Origin: Aphelocoma coerulescens
Taxonomy: Eukaryota; Chordata; Aves; Passeriformes; Corvidae
DNA length: 64,000 bases
NCBI RefSeq assembly: GCF_041296385.1
Contig: NC_091014.1
Coordinates: 19,319,578 to 19,383,577, forward strand
Direction of reading: 5' to 3'
A model generated the notes under the pieces. That model was not told the DNA's origin. It did not search any database and worked only from the letters and a program-made list of their open reading frames with translations. The position numbers and the translations under genes were made by a program. Shown piece after piece: positions 47,666 to 60,156 of the stretch (positions are counted from its first letter, which is position 1; every line of letters begins with the position of its first letter).

Positions 47666-50066
47666 ACTCTCCATTGGAGTTAGAGGATGTGGATATGCAC
47701 CTTTTCCTCCCAGAAAGCTGCAAAAACAATGTTCATGAAAGAGAACAGTGCTATGGCAACTTTGCCTTAGCAAAGAACAAAATCAAGGAGGACCATCCCC
47801 AGCATTTAGGCCGAGGACAATAAAATAGGAAAAGATATCACCATTGGCCAAGTCCAGATTATCTCTTTGATGGTTCATGAACAATTGTTCTAAGTGTAAA
47901 ATTAAAGGAAGGTTGATTTACTGGGGCTTTCCAAAGATCAAAAAATTTCATATAATTCATATAATTTTCTACAGAAAATAGGTTTCCTCATAATTTCCTC
48001 CACTATTATTAAAAAATCATGTCAGGCTATATTATGTAGTTCTGCTAAAGCCTGGTTCCTAAATTTGGGGCTCATATGAAAAAAGATAGAAAAGTTGCAA
48101 GAGCTAAAAGAAGAGAGACTAAGGATCTGTCCAAGAGGGGCACTAGAGACTAAGTACAAAGAATATAACTCCTGAAGATATCATCTTATGCCAAGCCAAG
48201 TTCTCCAAAGGGCCTTGCAATTATGTTCCCTTTCTAAGTACTGACCATTAAGTGGGTGCCCTTGTTGAGACCAGAACCTTGTTGAGACCAGTCCTCATCT
48301 GCTGTCAAACTGTGTTGCTGCCTGGAGCCTGTCAACATACGAATATAAATGTTCACAGCAATCAGAGATAGTCCTCTCTCTCCACCACATTTAGCTTCTG
48401 TTCTTTGTGGTATCTACCCATCTTTTGCCTCATCAAGAGAGAGATGCCTTCATCAGTATAGTTCTTCACTAATTAAAAGTCTAGATTAATGCCAAGTAAT
48501 AAAATTATTTACCAGGAAAAGCTGCAGGGAACACTTCATTTTTTATGTTCTGTTTGTATTTAGTGCCAGAAAGAAAGGAGACTGGTAACAGAGAACAGAA
48601 ATCAATGAGCACCTGAGGCACCACTCTAAATTGGATGCAAATTGATAGAATAAGAACTAAGAGGATGCAGTCATGCAAATATTTAAACAGAGCAACCTCC
48701 CTTTATCTATAAGGAACTCTATTCTCAGGTGTTGTTCTTACCGCTAGATATCAGTTCTATGTACTCTGTTAACTTTGAGCAACAGAAAAAAATTAAAATG
48801 TGTTTCTTTGTTACAGACAGAGGGTATTGACTAAAGCTGCCTGAAAGAAAAATAATTTTATTACACCACACAGAGGAGGAGAGCCTATTTTCCATATTGT
48901 TTTTTAACCAACCACTGTTTAAAATTATTCTTAGGATGGTTTGTTTACTTCTCTTCTCCATCCAAAAAAACCCATAGAGGTTTACTTATCAAAAAACAGT
49001 TTTCACTAAACAATTGATAACAATCACAATTAAATTTAACCTGCAATTTCAACTCAAATTATGCCCCAAAGCTCTGTGGCATGTTCACTGCTGCTCCATC
49101 AAGTCTCACTCCTCATCAAACCTTGAAGTTTTGCCTTCCCCTTGGACTGCATTTTGCTTTCTATCTTTTAATGCTATAAACGCTTCCAACAGTACTAAAG
49201 TAAATAACTTTTTAATTAATAAGTTTCCTCTGAATAGCAGCTTTGTTTATTTCTCCTGTAACTTGCCAAAGCAGGATTTTTATTGTCTTTGTTAAAATGC
49301 ATTTATCTTGCAAACATTCAAAATCAGTTTTGTCATTCCATTTTCTTGTCTCATTCTTACATGGTTGTACTTCTTGTTGAACAATATGAATGCAATTTCC
49401 ATAATGAAAATATAAAGACAAATTATGTGTAATTTGTTAAACATATGCAATATGGCAGTATCCTGCTGACACCATTGCACAGATGTGGAAGCAATTTAAT
49501 TATCAAGATGTTATTCTCTCTGTAAAATATTGAGAGCTGCTGAGAAACAAGACATACACAACACTTGAGCTTGTCTCTTTCTTTTCTGTTTCACCTTCAT
49601 AAACATCACATGTATTTAAAGATAATGAACATGGGACACAAACCAAACAAGCTTACTCAACCCTTTGCTAGTATGACTCTGTTTAATCATGGTGCTAAAT
49701 TTGTGTAATTAAAGTTTTAATGGTCTTCAGAAACATTATTAAAAAAAATCTCAACATCTATTTACTAGTTATAATCTCATCAAAAATTAATTACCAAATC
49801 AAGTTATAATCCCAGTGGAAACATTTCTTTTCATTAAAGAGTACATATGAAGTTCAGGAACTACATTCCTGTCAAAGTGAAAACACACTTGTACACTGAT
49901 GAAGCTGGACTTCAAAGATCAGATCCTAACGGTGAAATCATAAACCACACTACTTGTGACTTACCCAAATGTTCTGCAAAGCAGGAGGGAAGGGATGCAA
50001 AGAGTATACCCATAGATTAGATTAATTCAGAGATGTTGGCAATATAACACTCCTGAGTATAAAATA
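47666..50066. other. Unique AT-rich stretch
   Basis: No recognisable gene or interspersed repeat is seen. A local 17-bp-period duplication lies at 48,260-48,291, and a 12-bp tandem (TCATATAATTCA-like) near 47,948-47,970. Frames at 48,725-48,961 and 49,014-49,295 show no domain. Confidence 0.5.
48260..48291 (+). repeat. Short tandem duplication
   Basis: CCTTGTTGAGACCAG occurs at 48,260-48,274 and again, unchanged, at 48,277-48,291, with two bases between. Exact identity implies a recent local duplication. Confidence 0.8.
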
Positions 50067-50708
50067 TCACAGAATCACAGAAACTTAGGTTGGAAGAGAC
50101 CTCCAAGATCATCAAGTCCAACCTTTGAGTGATCACCACCTTGTCAACTAGACCATGGCACAATGACCATGTCCTGTCATTTCTTGAACACCTCCGGGCA
50201 TGGTGATTCCACCACCTCCCTGGGCAGCCCATTCCAGTGCTTGACAATCCTTTTAATGAAAAAATTCTTCCTGGTGTACAATCTGAGCCTCCCCGGTGCA
50301 GCTTGAAGCCATTTCCTCTTGTTCTATTGCTGGTTGCCTGAGAGAAGAGGCCAACTGTGGAGGCCGATGGGCCTACAGACCAAGGGACAAAGGGAGTCCA
50401 TTGGTGGGACTGTCCCTAAGTCCAGTGATCCTCCCAGGTTATGGAGACAGAAAAGGGTTCCCCCAGGATGCTTTGTTCCGTTATGTTAATGTACCCAGTT
50501 CTGTTTCCCTGGTTGGCCATTAGCCTCCCTGCCCCTTGTTACCTTATATGTCCCTGCCCTAGAAGCTTCTCCACTCCCTGTTCCCCCATTGGCCCTTGCG
50601 CCATCGCCGCTCCCTCAGAGTTCCCCATTGGCTCCCTTACCCTGGCCCCGCCTTTGTGCTGCCCTCATGCCATCAGATTATTGGTCTTTGATGCTCCCTC
50701 CACTCCCA

Positions 50709-50716
50709 TATATAAA
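50709..50716 (+). promoter_or_regulatory. LTR TATA box with upstream CCAAT boxes
   Basis: TATATAAA is preceded by three ATTGG (inverted CCAAT) motifs within about 120 bp, and AATAAA follows about 60 bp downstream. This is a compact, well-preserved retroviral promoter layout. Confidence 0.65.
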
Positions 50717-50770
50717 CCTGCACCCTCCCCTGTTCCTTGTCTTTGTCCGTGGACCCTTTCATGTGGCGGG

Positions 50771-50776
50771 AATAAA
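50771..50776 (+). terminator. LTR polyadenylation signal AATAAA
   Basis: AATAAA lies about 60 bp downstream of the TATA box, predicting a short R region in this LTR. Confidence 0.6.
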
Positions 50777-51440
50777 CTTCTCCCGTAGAACCCCATACGA
50801 GGACCCTTCCTGCTTTCTTCGTCGCCAGTTTAGTGTAAGCTATCCGGTGTGGTGTGCATGCGTGTAGTGGCCTCACTGAGCGGCTTCATAAGGAGACGCT
50901 TTTGGGAAGGTTGCAGCACTTTACCCTGTGCCACCGCTGTGACAGCCAACACCCACCTGGCTACAGCCTCCTTTCAGGTACTTGTAGAGAGCGATACAAG
51001 GTCTCCCCTGAGCCTCCTTTTCTCCAGGCTAAACACTCCCAGCTCCCTCAGCTGCTCCTCATCAGACTTGTGCTCCAGACCCTTCACCAGCTCCACTGCC
51101 CTTCTCTGTAAATGCTCCAGCACCTCAATGTCTTTCTCATAATGAGGGGCCCAAAATGAACACAGCACTCGAGTGCCAGTGCCAAGTACAGGAGGACAAT
51201 CCCTGTCCTGGTTCTGCTGGCCACACTATTGCTGATATCGGCCAGGATGCAGTTGGCCTTTTCTGCTGCCTGGACACTCGCTGGCTCATGTTCGGCTACC
51301 ATCAGCCGGCACCCCCAGGTCCTTTTCTTCTCGGCTGCTTTCTCCCAGCCTGTGGCCCTGTCAGGGGCTGGTGTGACAGAAGTTCAGGATTGGGCACTTG
51401 GTTTAGTTGAACCTCACACTGTTGGCCTCAGTATTTCACA

Positions 51441-54400
51441 TAATGAATACAAGAAAATTATGTCGGCTAATAGTACATCAAGTGTATTTTTAGGAAAAAG
51501 CACTCCTAGTTACATTACCAGATACAAGGCTAGCTTTCTCCAGAAATCTGGCTTATACATGATTCTTTGTCAGTCCAGTTCAAAATGGATTTTGAATTCC
51601 TGCTGTCTTCAATGTCCTGGAGGCAGTGATTCAATCTCCATCTCATGAAAAGGCAGTGGTACAGTAGTAGGTAGTAATTCGTTACAAGCTACTGCCCAAC
51701 TCTGATTGCTAGGACTTTGAAACTTCACTGCAAGTTAAAGCTGGCTTCTTACTGTTTGCTAAATGAGATAAATTGGAGCACTATGAATGCCAGAAGAGGC
51801 ATCGGAGAAGTTGACCTTTTACACTTTGCATGTCAGGTTTCATTTGGTTCTATGGTAGCTAATTAGGGGAAGACATCACCCTTTTTTGCTCAAATCTGAC
51901 ACGATCTATCCGTTGTAAGTGCAAGTAGAAAAGTGTTTGAGAAAGGCATTCCTGAGGAAGAGACTTGTAATAGCTCAGCTCTACAGATTTGTGTACATTA
52001 GCTGAAGCATTATAGGGCCAGATCTTCAGCTGGCCTTTCAGCTCCATTAACTTTCAGTAGCACTATAACAAATTACAGGAGCTCATGATGTGCCCCGTGA
52101 TGTTTAATATCTGACAACTGGAAAAAAGTGGATTAAAGAAACATCAAAGCATACAGGCTCCTAACTCTCTATATAGATCTGCATGAATTTAAGCTTAGAT
52201 TATTTTTGGGTTTCATCCTTCACTTATTACTTACTTCAAGCATCATATTCAAAGACATTGCTTAGCTCAGATTGGGAACCAGTATGATGATCCAGTTATA
52301 CTGTAACACAATATATTAAATAGTTTTCTACTTGTTTTTTAAAAAAGAACTCTGCATTTGTTTAAAAATGAAAATATTTTGTGTTTTAGTTAGTCATACT
52401 ATATGTAAAACATTTAATGTGTCTATATTGTACTTGCAATGAGGATTATATGCATAAAACTTTAACTATCAATTGCATAAACTTTCAGTACATTTATATA
52501 ACCATTTCTGACAATACAGTACTGATCCTTGTATTGATATTTTCATATCAGACTTGAAGTACAAACTTTCACATATACAAGTCACTAACACACAGATTTG
52601 CCAAAAAAAAAAAGTAGAAAATTACACGGGGAAGGGAAGTAGTTACAAAGAAAATAGACTTGTTACATTTAAATAATGCCTGCCATTGCAAAGCACTTTT
52701 CCCTCCAAAATCCCAAAAGCAGTGTTTCACAACAGTAAATGTATCCTGATCACAGACAGAACAAGTGTGCACCATTATCTAAGATTTTTTTCCCACAGTA
52801 ATAATTCAGTTTAAGAAAAAATCAATAAAACCAGACAAGCAACAAAATAATAACAAAAACATATGGAAATTATGTGATGTCAAACACAGTTTCTAGCATG
52901 CCCATATTCAGTATGCTACCCAGACTGTATAGGATTGTCCCAAAACAAGTTTATCCTGGATTTTTCAAGGTACAGTAACTGATTTTACCTTTTTCTAGGC
53001 CATCCACTCTCTCCTCTGCACCAGCAAGCATAGCAGTCATTTACTCCTGCTCCACTGAGGAACAACCACCAATACAAAAAGATGGATTGTGCCAAGATAC
53101 GTGCCAAGCTCCTCGCATTTAAGAGCAAATTTAGTGATATGAACAATGACCAAAAAACTCTGTTCCCACATTAAATGAGAAAGCTGCTGTGCAGTCATCT
53201 TGTTACTACTGACTGGTAACAAAATGGAGGCCAAGCAGATTAGTGACCCAGTTACATGAAGTAAGATAATTTCAATCAGTATTTCTTTGAGTACCCTTTT
53301 TCTATTTGCACAGCATTACTTACAATGTGTCCTGGTAATAAGAAAGCAGATTAGAAAAAACAGTTCTGGGACCTTTGTCATTGTAGAGAGGATTATTCCT
53401 AACAATTTATGTGCTTAGACTTCAAAATCATCCATGTGTTTCTGCTTTCCCATGTAAATTTTAGTAATAGGCTTGTAATCCTTGTTTCAAGTTACACAAA
53501 GGCTGGTGGAAGAATTTGAAGCCAAAGTACAAGGACCAATGCATAGCAAAGTACTGGAATGCAAGCCCCATTTGGAAAGACTGAAGAAAATGGTGGTAAC
53601 TAAAAAGAGTCAAAAATTGGTTACAGTTTCTTCTTCTAGATGTTTTCCTCACTAACGTAGCCTTTATTAAAGCCATTTAAGCTTAATAAAAATAAAAGTG
53701 AGCCAAGATGAAACTTCAAAAATACTCTTTATCAACACTTGATCAAGAAATTACATGGAAGAGTATTCATGATCACGCAATTATAATACAGCTTAACCCC
53801 ATGAAGGAAAAGCAGTAAACTGATTGAAATATAACATACAAGAAAATTTGGCCCAATTCAACCATTGTTGGGTGTTATTTTAAATTCATGTCGCTGGAGC
53901 AACACAGAGCAGCAAAAAAATCTAAAGCTTCGAAGAACACTGGTTTTCTAATTTTACCTGGAATAAAATTGATTTGAATAATCTGCCTATTACAAAATAC
54001 AATTTTTCAATTCAGCAACTATGTAACAGTGCTGGAGGCTGTGCTAATACTTTAAAGTACAAATATGTTAGCTCAGCATCTTCCTAGGAAGTGTATGTAG
54101 GGTTGAGGAGAATCAGGATTAGATATCTGCAAGCAGAGGGATTAGCAACAGTCCCACAATGAGAAAATATTCATGGCTGCTTATATTTAAGAAATGGATG
54201 AGGGTCAGTTGCCTGAATATTGCAACTATGACAAATAAAATTGAATTAGCAACTCAAAACCATATAGTAACCATTTTTTTCACTCTATTATGGATTAAGT
54301 CAATATGTTGACAAGATTAGAACAAACGTTTTTATGTATTTTCTGTATAGATCAGCTGTACTCAGCTATCATTTGAACTGGACGCAAATTGTCCTCCATT

Positions 54401-56945
54401 TAAATCCTCACTTTTAAAATAAATCTGCAGCAGCATTGCACACAAATTTGAATTGGTAAGAGATTTACATCTCCTATTATTAACACAAAGTGCTTTATAG
54501 TACAATTTATACATTTACACTGGGGTCACTTATTAGGATATACTTTGAAACTGAATGTGACAATTTAGCTCAACAAATTATGAAAAAAAACCTACGTTTT
54601 ATTGTATAGTGTCAATAATGAAATGGAAAAATTATTATCTTTTCTAGTCTTATTTTGGCTCATGTGCTAGGAATCTCTGGAAATATGGTCTTTTAATTTA
54701 GATGACCAGCATTTCACAACCAGATTAGTAAAACGAATGAGAATGCTCTTTGGCCTGTTTTATCCAAAGAAAAAAGGAAGCCTGATATTTCAATATATAT
54801 CCAAAAACTTGGTAAACTGGCAGTTCTAAAATGTATCAAAAGAATATTCATATGCCTTTACGCTGGAAAGTCCATTAAATACAAACCTGTAATTCAAAGA
54901 AAAGGACACCAGTTTGTTTTTAGGCTTCTGCACTGGTAGGGCATATGCATCATCATAAACTAAAGATCTTCTGAGGAAGAACACTTTCCAGGAATGGACA
55001 TATTCAAAGTTAACTGCACTTCACAAATGAATTTTTAAAGACATTTCATGATTTGATAAAACATGTCACCCTCCTTCTGAACTTCTTCAATGATACAGCT
55101 TACAGAATGCTCAGTAACATTTTCTTGTGAAGAAAAATTACTGTGCTGAAAAAGTACACAGTTACCAGCTGGAATATCAAGAACCCAAGACAACTAACTT
55201 TTCAAACCACATCTAGTAATTGCTAATTAGAAAATGAAGAAAGAGATAAGATTTATATTCAGCTTTGAGAGAATTTGGACCTACATTTAGCCAGCGCATG
55301 TTTCTCAGTGCTGAGACTTCCTTGTAGCCCTTGTTGGCAGGAAATCCCAGAGGGACCACCAGAGACTCTCTCCTGTGTCACTTGCATCCAGCCTTGCTGG
55401 GTAAGAAATGGCAAGTGAAATTCTACATCTTACATGCATAGGCTATGAAAGAAAAACAGTGATATTATCTGTGTTATCTAGATAGTGAAATCAGGGTCTT
55501 ACTAAGGTTAATCAGGGTGTGCAGTCAGACTCTATTAAGCATGATTCTTAGCAGACAGATTGGCTTCCAGAGAGATTAAAATAAAGCTCTGCAGGAGCAA
55601 CAGAGCAATTTCTTGACCACCAAAAAATATCTGCATGTTCATTTAAATTTTTGCACTTGAACAGCTTCACTAAATCAACAGGGAGGGTGTATTCATGTTT
55701 AAGAAATTAGGTGTAGGTGTAAATATCTGCAGAATCTATGTCCATATGCTTCAGATATTTTGTCACTCAAAATGGTCACATTTTCCTGTTATTCAGAATA
55801 ACAAAGTATGCACGATGTTCATTAAAAAGTTGACTTGAATAATTTTAGGAGCATTAAAAACCTTTTAGAACATAAAATGCATCTTACAAAATATCACGTG
55901 TTCGTGGTTCTCTCACTTTTCTGTAACTATATGGCTAATTCCAAATGTTGTCCAAAAACTGTCTTTTGGACTGAGAATATGAATTCCAGGTTTAAACCCA
56001 AGGAGGATCACAATGAGATTTAGTAATGGAAACACTGTCAGATCTTTAGCAACTGCAAAGCTTTCAGGCACAGCAATAATACTAGCAACAGTTGTTTGCA
56101 GATGTTCTTGTCATTTTAATCATCCAGTTAACAGAATTAGCAATGATCCACAGTTGTCTTTAGTATTCTGTCTGCAAACTGTTATGTTGTGAAAAGATGA
56201 AGGGGGTCATAACAGCTTAATAGAAAAAACATTAGATCTTTTCCAAATTTATCATTTACAGTATTTAAATGTGGAGTGCTGGTAAAACTAATAAAACTTT
56301 TATTTCAGGAACATTTCCCTTCTATTTTTTTACTGCAATTACCATCCAAAAACAAAGACTACTTGCCTTCTGTAACTGTTACTGCTAGATATTCTTGCAC
56401 ATTGATGCCCCAGCACATAATACCAGGTTAGCTATTATATGCATTGTATACATTACCTTTAGTGCTCTCAGTTATGTATCAAGCATATGTTAAAAGCCAT
56501 TTTGAGATGCTATAGGAATGAAAATAGCCTCCACAGAGTTAAAGAACAGGCAAAAATATATTATTGCAAACCTGGATTTTGTTTTTCCAGTAGTTACTCT
56601 GCACCTTTAGAAATTTTGTAGCGAATTTTGGTCTAGACAGGCTCAGGTACCAAAGGATTCAGCTGCAAGAGCTATGAAAGGCACACATAAGGTGCCAACT
56701 AAGCATAGAAAGCCCCAATTATCATGGCTAAACTGCTGTCTGTCCCCAGGCAAGCTAGTTTTAAAACAGAGTTGGCATGTTTACATGTGGTACAGTCAAG
56801 ACACTAGACTGAAACACAAAAGATGTGCTGTAAGTGAACAGCGAGATCATATAGCCTGAAAATTATGGCCATACTTCCATGCTGCAAGTCACCTTCCTGA
56901 CTACTTACTACCATTAAAATAGTGCCTGCAGTCCAGCCAAGAATC
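51441..56945. other. Unique AT-rich stretch
   Basis: No recognisable gene, RNA or interspersed repeat is seen in this 5.5-kb stretch. The open frames are short and lack domains. Confidence 0.5.
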
Positions 56946-57014
56946 AGACTCCCTGATGTGTGAAGCACGCTGTAATCACAGAATAGTACTGGCTGCTCTT
57001 GAGGCAGGATTTAA

Positions 57015-57510
57015 CTGGCTGGCTCACGGACAGCTTGTGGTCCACCAGGATTCCCAGATCCTTCTCCACAGCTCTGCTTTCCAGCAGGTCAGCCCCCAGC
57101 CTGTGCTGACACATGAGTTTATTCTTCCCCGGGTGCACAACCCAGCACTTGCCTTTGTTGAATTTCAGAAGGTTCTTCTCTGCCCATCTCTCCACCCTGT
57201 CAAGGCCCTCCTGAAGGGCTGCACAGCCCTCTGAGATATCGGCCACTCCTCCCAGCTTTGTGTCATTAGCAACCTTGTGGAGGAGGCATCTGCCCCTTCA
57301 TCTAAGTCACTGATGAATACATTAAACAGTTCTGGGTCCAGTATTGAATCATGGGGGTCACCATTAGTGACAGGCCCCTAACTACTCCTTGTTCACGATC
57401 ATATCCTTGATCATGACACTCTGGGAACTGCCATTCAGTCAGTTCCCATCCATCTCACTGTCCACCCCTCCTGTCCACAGTTCCTGAGTTTGTCTATGAA
57501 GATATTGAGA
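57015..57510 (-). mobile_element. CR1 LINE fragment (RT C-terminal half)
   Basis: Minus-strand CR1. A 100-codon open frame (56,944-57,246) covers the CR1 reverse transcriptase C-terminal region, reading RVERWAEKNLLKFNKGKCWV and then KDLGILVDHKLSVSQ. These are conserved CR1 ORF2 blocks. After SVSQ (about 57,018) the frame departs from the usual CAxAAKKAN-type continuation, so homology probably stops near there. Towards 57,510 the nucleotide sequence continues as upstream RT (TGGGTCCAGTATTGAATCAT and CATTCAGTCAGTTCCCATCC), but with stops. The element is truncated at both ends and inactive. Confidence 0.85.
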
Positions 57511-58496
57511 AAGATGTGTTAGATAATCTTCACTGTATGGTAATATAAGACAAACTGTATCTAGGGAAAAATAAACTGGGCCATGTCTATGCAATGCTGA
57601 ATACAAAAGTAACAGTTGCAGTTCAGGAAAGAGCCATTGGGATCATCAACAGTTCACTGAAATCATGCGATCTGTATGCAATAGTAGCCATGAAAGTCAA
57701 CAAGATATTTGGAAGAATATTGGGCCCAAGACAAATGTATAATTTTTGTATCATATAAAACTAAGAGGTGTCCATATCCTGAATGGTGTGTGTTGTCTGG
57801 TCTCTGCATGTCAAAGAGGATATAGCAATGTATATGTATATATGTAGCAATGATCAGCTGATGTGCTAAAAGCAATAAAACAGCTATTTTACAAAGAGAA
57901 TAAAGACTCTGACTCTTCAATCTGGAAAGCAGATGGACAAGAGTTATGATCAAAGTTTACACAACTCATGTTGTCAGTGGCTAAGACAAATACAAAATGA
58001 AATTCACTAAATTCTTCAGTGCAAGAATAGGGAGTGCTTGATAAAAACAGTAGGAATTCAATTTCAAACAGGTAAAATAATATTCCTTTACACAGAATGG
58101 AAGAATGAAAGTCATATTTCTTTTCAAATTGTAGTAAATTTCTGTAATGTGGAGGTTTCAAAACCAGAGGAGGTTTTGAAAGCAGACAGCATCAGCAGGT
58201 TTAGAAAGGTAAAAAAAATCCTGAGCAGCAAATCCATAATCAAATATAGGTAAGCAATAGTAAGGAATGTATCCTCTTCCATCTCTAATGTGACAGCTGT
58301 GGGTGCCAAAATGCCTGCATGGAGAACAGATCACCGGAAGTGGTGAGGCTGGTGCTCTTCCTGAACAGTTTATCTTTTTGCTGCTACTTTTTTCCCTGTT
58401 TCTGGAAGGACTGCAATCAATACAGGGTAATGAACAGACTATACAGAGGTAGCTTCCAGTACCAGCCCCAAAAACATAGTTCCCAAACCAAGGACT
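57511..58496. other. Unique AT-rich stretch
   Basis: No recognisable gene or repeat is seen. A short AT alternation lies at 57,830-57,846. Open frames on both strands at 57,889-58,309 overlap one another and have no recognisable domain. Confidence 0.5.
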
Positions 58497-58502
58497 ATTA
58501 GA

Positions 58503-58785
58503 TGTCGGGGTCTCCTCCCCCCACCCTGTAGCCCTGGGAGCCCTGAGGGAGGCACGGGGTTTCCCTGCCCCTGGTCAGCCTCGTTCCCCATGGGCTGGTT
58601 TGTGTTCCCCTGCGCGGGCAAAAGCAGCTCGGGTCCTGACTGTAAGAGTCCCTCAGCAGAGCCCGGCCATGCGGCTGGGGAAATAAACATCTCTGAAACA
58701 TCTAGCAAGAATCCGTCCGTATATATTTGTTTTCCACGGGACTCCTGGTTTGATATAGGCGTGTTGCAGTATCCCCACTGTAACA
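58503..58785 (+). mobile_element. Short solo ERV LTR (TSD ATTAGA)
   Basis: A complete LTR of 283 bp, GC-rich against AT-rich flanks. It begins TGTCGGGGTC, ends CCACTGTAACA and is flanked by ATTAGA at 58,497-58,502 and 58,786-58,791. AATAAA lies at 58,682-58,687, about 100 bp before the end, favouring plus orientation. No clear TATA box is seen upstream. The 6-bp TSD and the short length fit class II (ERVK/alpharetrovirus-like) elements. A minus-strand frame of 115 codons (58,439-58,786) and others across it are incidental to its GC richness. No internal region is present. Confidence 0.88.
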
Positions 58786-58791
58786 ATTAGA

Positions 58792-60151
58792 TATTAAACT
58801 GTAAATACAAAATTGAAGACTAGATCGATTGGATGGCTATTTTTAGTATTCTAGACAAGATTAAAGCCACAATTTGATAACCTCTTAATTAAGCCATTTC
58901 TAAGGCTCGCAATCTTCTATACCATATCCTGTCAGAGTACTGTTCTATTTTCCACAGTACTCTTCCATTTATATTCATCAGTCCCTATACCTTGAAGCAA
59001 CAGTGTTTATTTACACTGTGGCCTCAGTAGGCTGCATACACATCCTTTGTTTTTCACCCAATCCAAAACCCAGTACTTAATCACCTCTTTTTTTCTCCTA
59101 AAGTCCTCAGGTTTTCCTTTAGAAAAAGTATAACAACAAAATTCAGACAACAGCTGCAGGCTTTCCCATGTGAAACCATCCTGTTCCTAATAACTTTCCT
59201 GCTTGTCTAATTCAGAACCTCCATTCTGAATGACAAGTCACTTCATTTATGGAATATATCCTTATACTGTAGCCATTCTGGGGAAAAAAAATTAACAATA
59301 GCTAGATGAGAAGATTAAACTTTTCATTTCCAAACTTTTCTCAACCTAATGTGCTCCAAACAGAATGCTTCGACAAACATCCGTGCCCCAAACACTACTG
59401 GGCACTCAGGGGAAGCTGTAGCTACACACAAACACGAGATGATTCAGGTATTCTGTTGTGCCCTGTGCAGCAGGGATTTGTACTATACATAAAAAACCAC
59501 ATGCAGTACAACACAAATATCCAGCAGAAGCTGGAACTATCTGATTAAACAACATCTTTTTTATACAAGAACTAATATATCATAATTCCTCTGGTTGGAA
59601 ACCTTGCAGTAACATTGTGTAGGGACACACTGCTCTTGTGTAAAACCGTGATTTGTAGCTTCTCACCCAATGGGGTAATAATACCTCAGACACTGCTTGT
59701 CTACATTAGGCTCTGCTAGAATTATCCTAATGTACATTGTGGAAATAAGACTTTCATAGGTGTTTTGTTGCAATTTTGGAAGGCTGATGTATTTAAATTA
59801 GGACTATGCATCTTCATTTTACCACTGGATTGCAATTTAAGCCCTACATGGTTAAAATCCTGAATGAGATGCAGTTGAAGCTGTATATGTAAACTCTCTG
59901 ACTTAGTTGAGAGTTCTCATGTACCTAAAATCTTTTAGAAAGTACAGCTTTAGCCTATTACAAAAGTCAACTATCTGAAGCTTTGAATTTTTGAAAAGAA
60001 ACTGTAATCTCTTTCTATTGCTATACACTTGATCTGATTGAGTGTTTACAAAGGAAAAATGTGGATCCAACATTACACTGGAAAAAAATCTGTGATTTTT
60101 CTTTTCCCCCCAGAAAGGACAACAAAACCAGGACTTCTTTGCACTTTCATA
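58792..60151. other. Unique AT-rich stretch
   Basis: No recognisable gene or repeat is seen between the two solo LTRs. Confidence 0.5.
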
Positions 60152-60156
60152 CCCTA

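Larger units (their letters stand above)
50356..50944 (+). mobile_element. Solo ERV LTR nested in CR1 (TSD GCCAAC)
   Basis: A complete 589-bp solo LTR beginning TGTGGAGG and ending GCTGTGACA. It is flanked by GCCAAC at 50,350-50,355 and 50,945-50,950. The flanking CR1 reads continuously across the site once the LTR and one duplicate are set aside, so the LTR inserted after the CR1. Plus-strand promoter features lie in order: inverted CCAAT boxes (ATTGG at 50,588, 50,627 and 50,680), a TATA box TATATAAA (50,709-50,716) and AATAAA (50,771-50,776). The region after AATAAA would be U5. A 6-bp TSD is usual for class II (betaretrovirus/alpharetrovirus-like, ERVK) elements. Open frames overlapping it (50,441-50,788 and 50,589-50,867) are not genes. 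Confidence 0.92.
50067..51440 (-). mobile_element. CR1 LINE fragment split by an LTR insertion
   Basis: This is the best-preserved CR1 in the window, on the minus strand. Its 3' end at about 50,067 shows the repeated TCACAGAA octamer of the CR1 tail, followed by the 3' UTR (AGGTTGGAAGAGACCTCCAA and the CTGGGCAGCCCATTCCAG block). The C-terminal part of ORF2 lies between 50,951 and about 51,300. The minus strand there reads [20 protein letters not shown] and then [20 protein letters not shown], recognisable CR1 ORF2 blocks. A solo LTR (50,356-50,944) interrupts ORF2 shortly before its end. High-coordinate homology fades near 51,440 at TTTAGTTGAACCTCACACTG. The copy is 5'-truncated and inactive. 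Confidence 0.9.

Noticed and set aside
50441..50788. 115-codon plus-strand proline-rich frame
   Set aside because: It lies wholly inside the nested LTR, across its TATA box and up to AATAAA. It is regulatory, not coding, sequence.
51229..51648. 139-codon plus-strand open frame
   Set aside because: It is antisense to the CR1 ORF2 remnant and runs past the CR1 boundary. It is a shadow frame, not a gene.
58439..58786. 115-codon minus-strand and several overlapping frames
   Set aside because: They lie almost entirely within the 283-bp solo LTR, whose GC richness explains the lack of stops.
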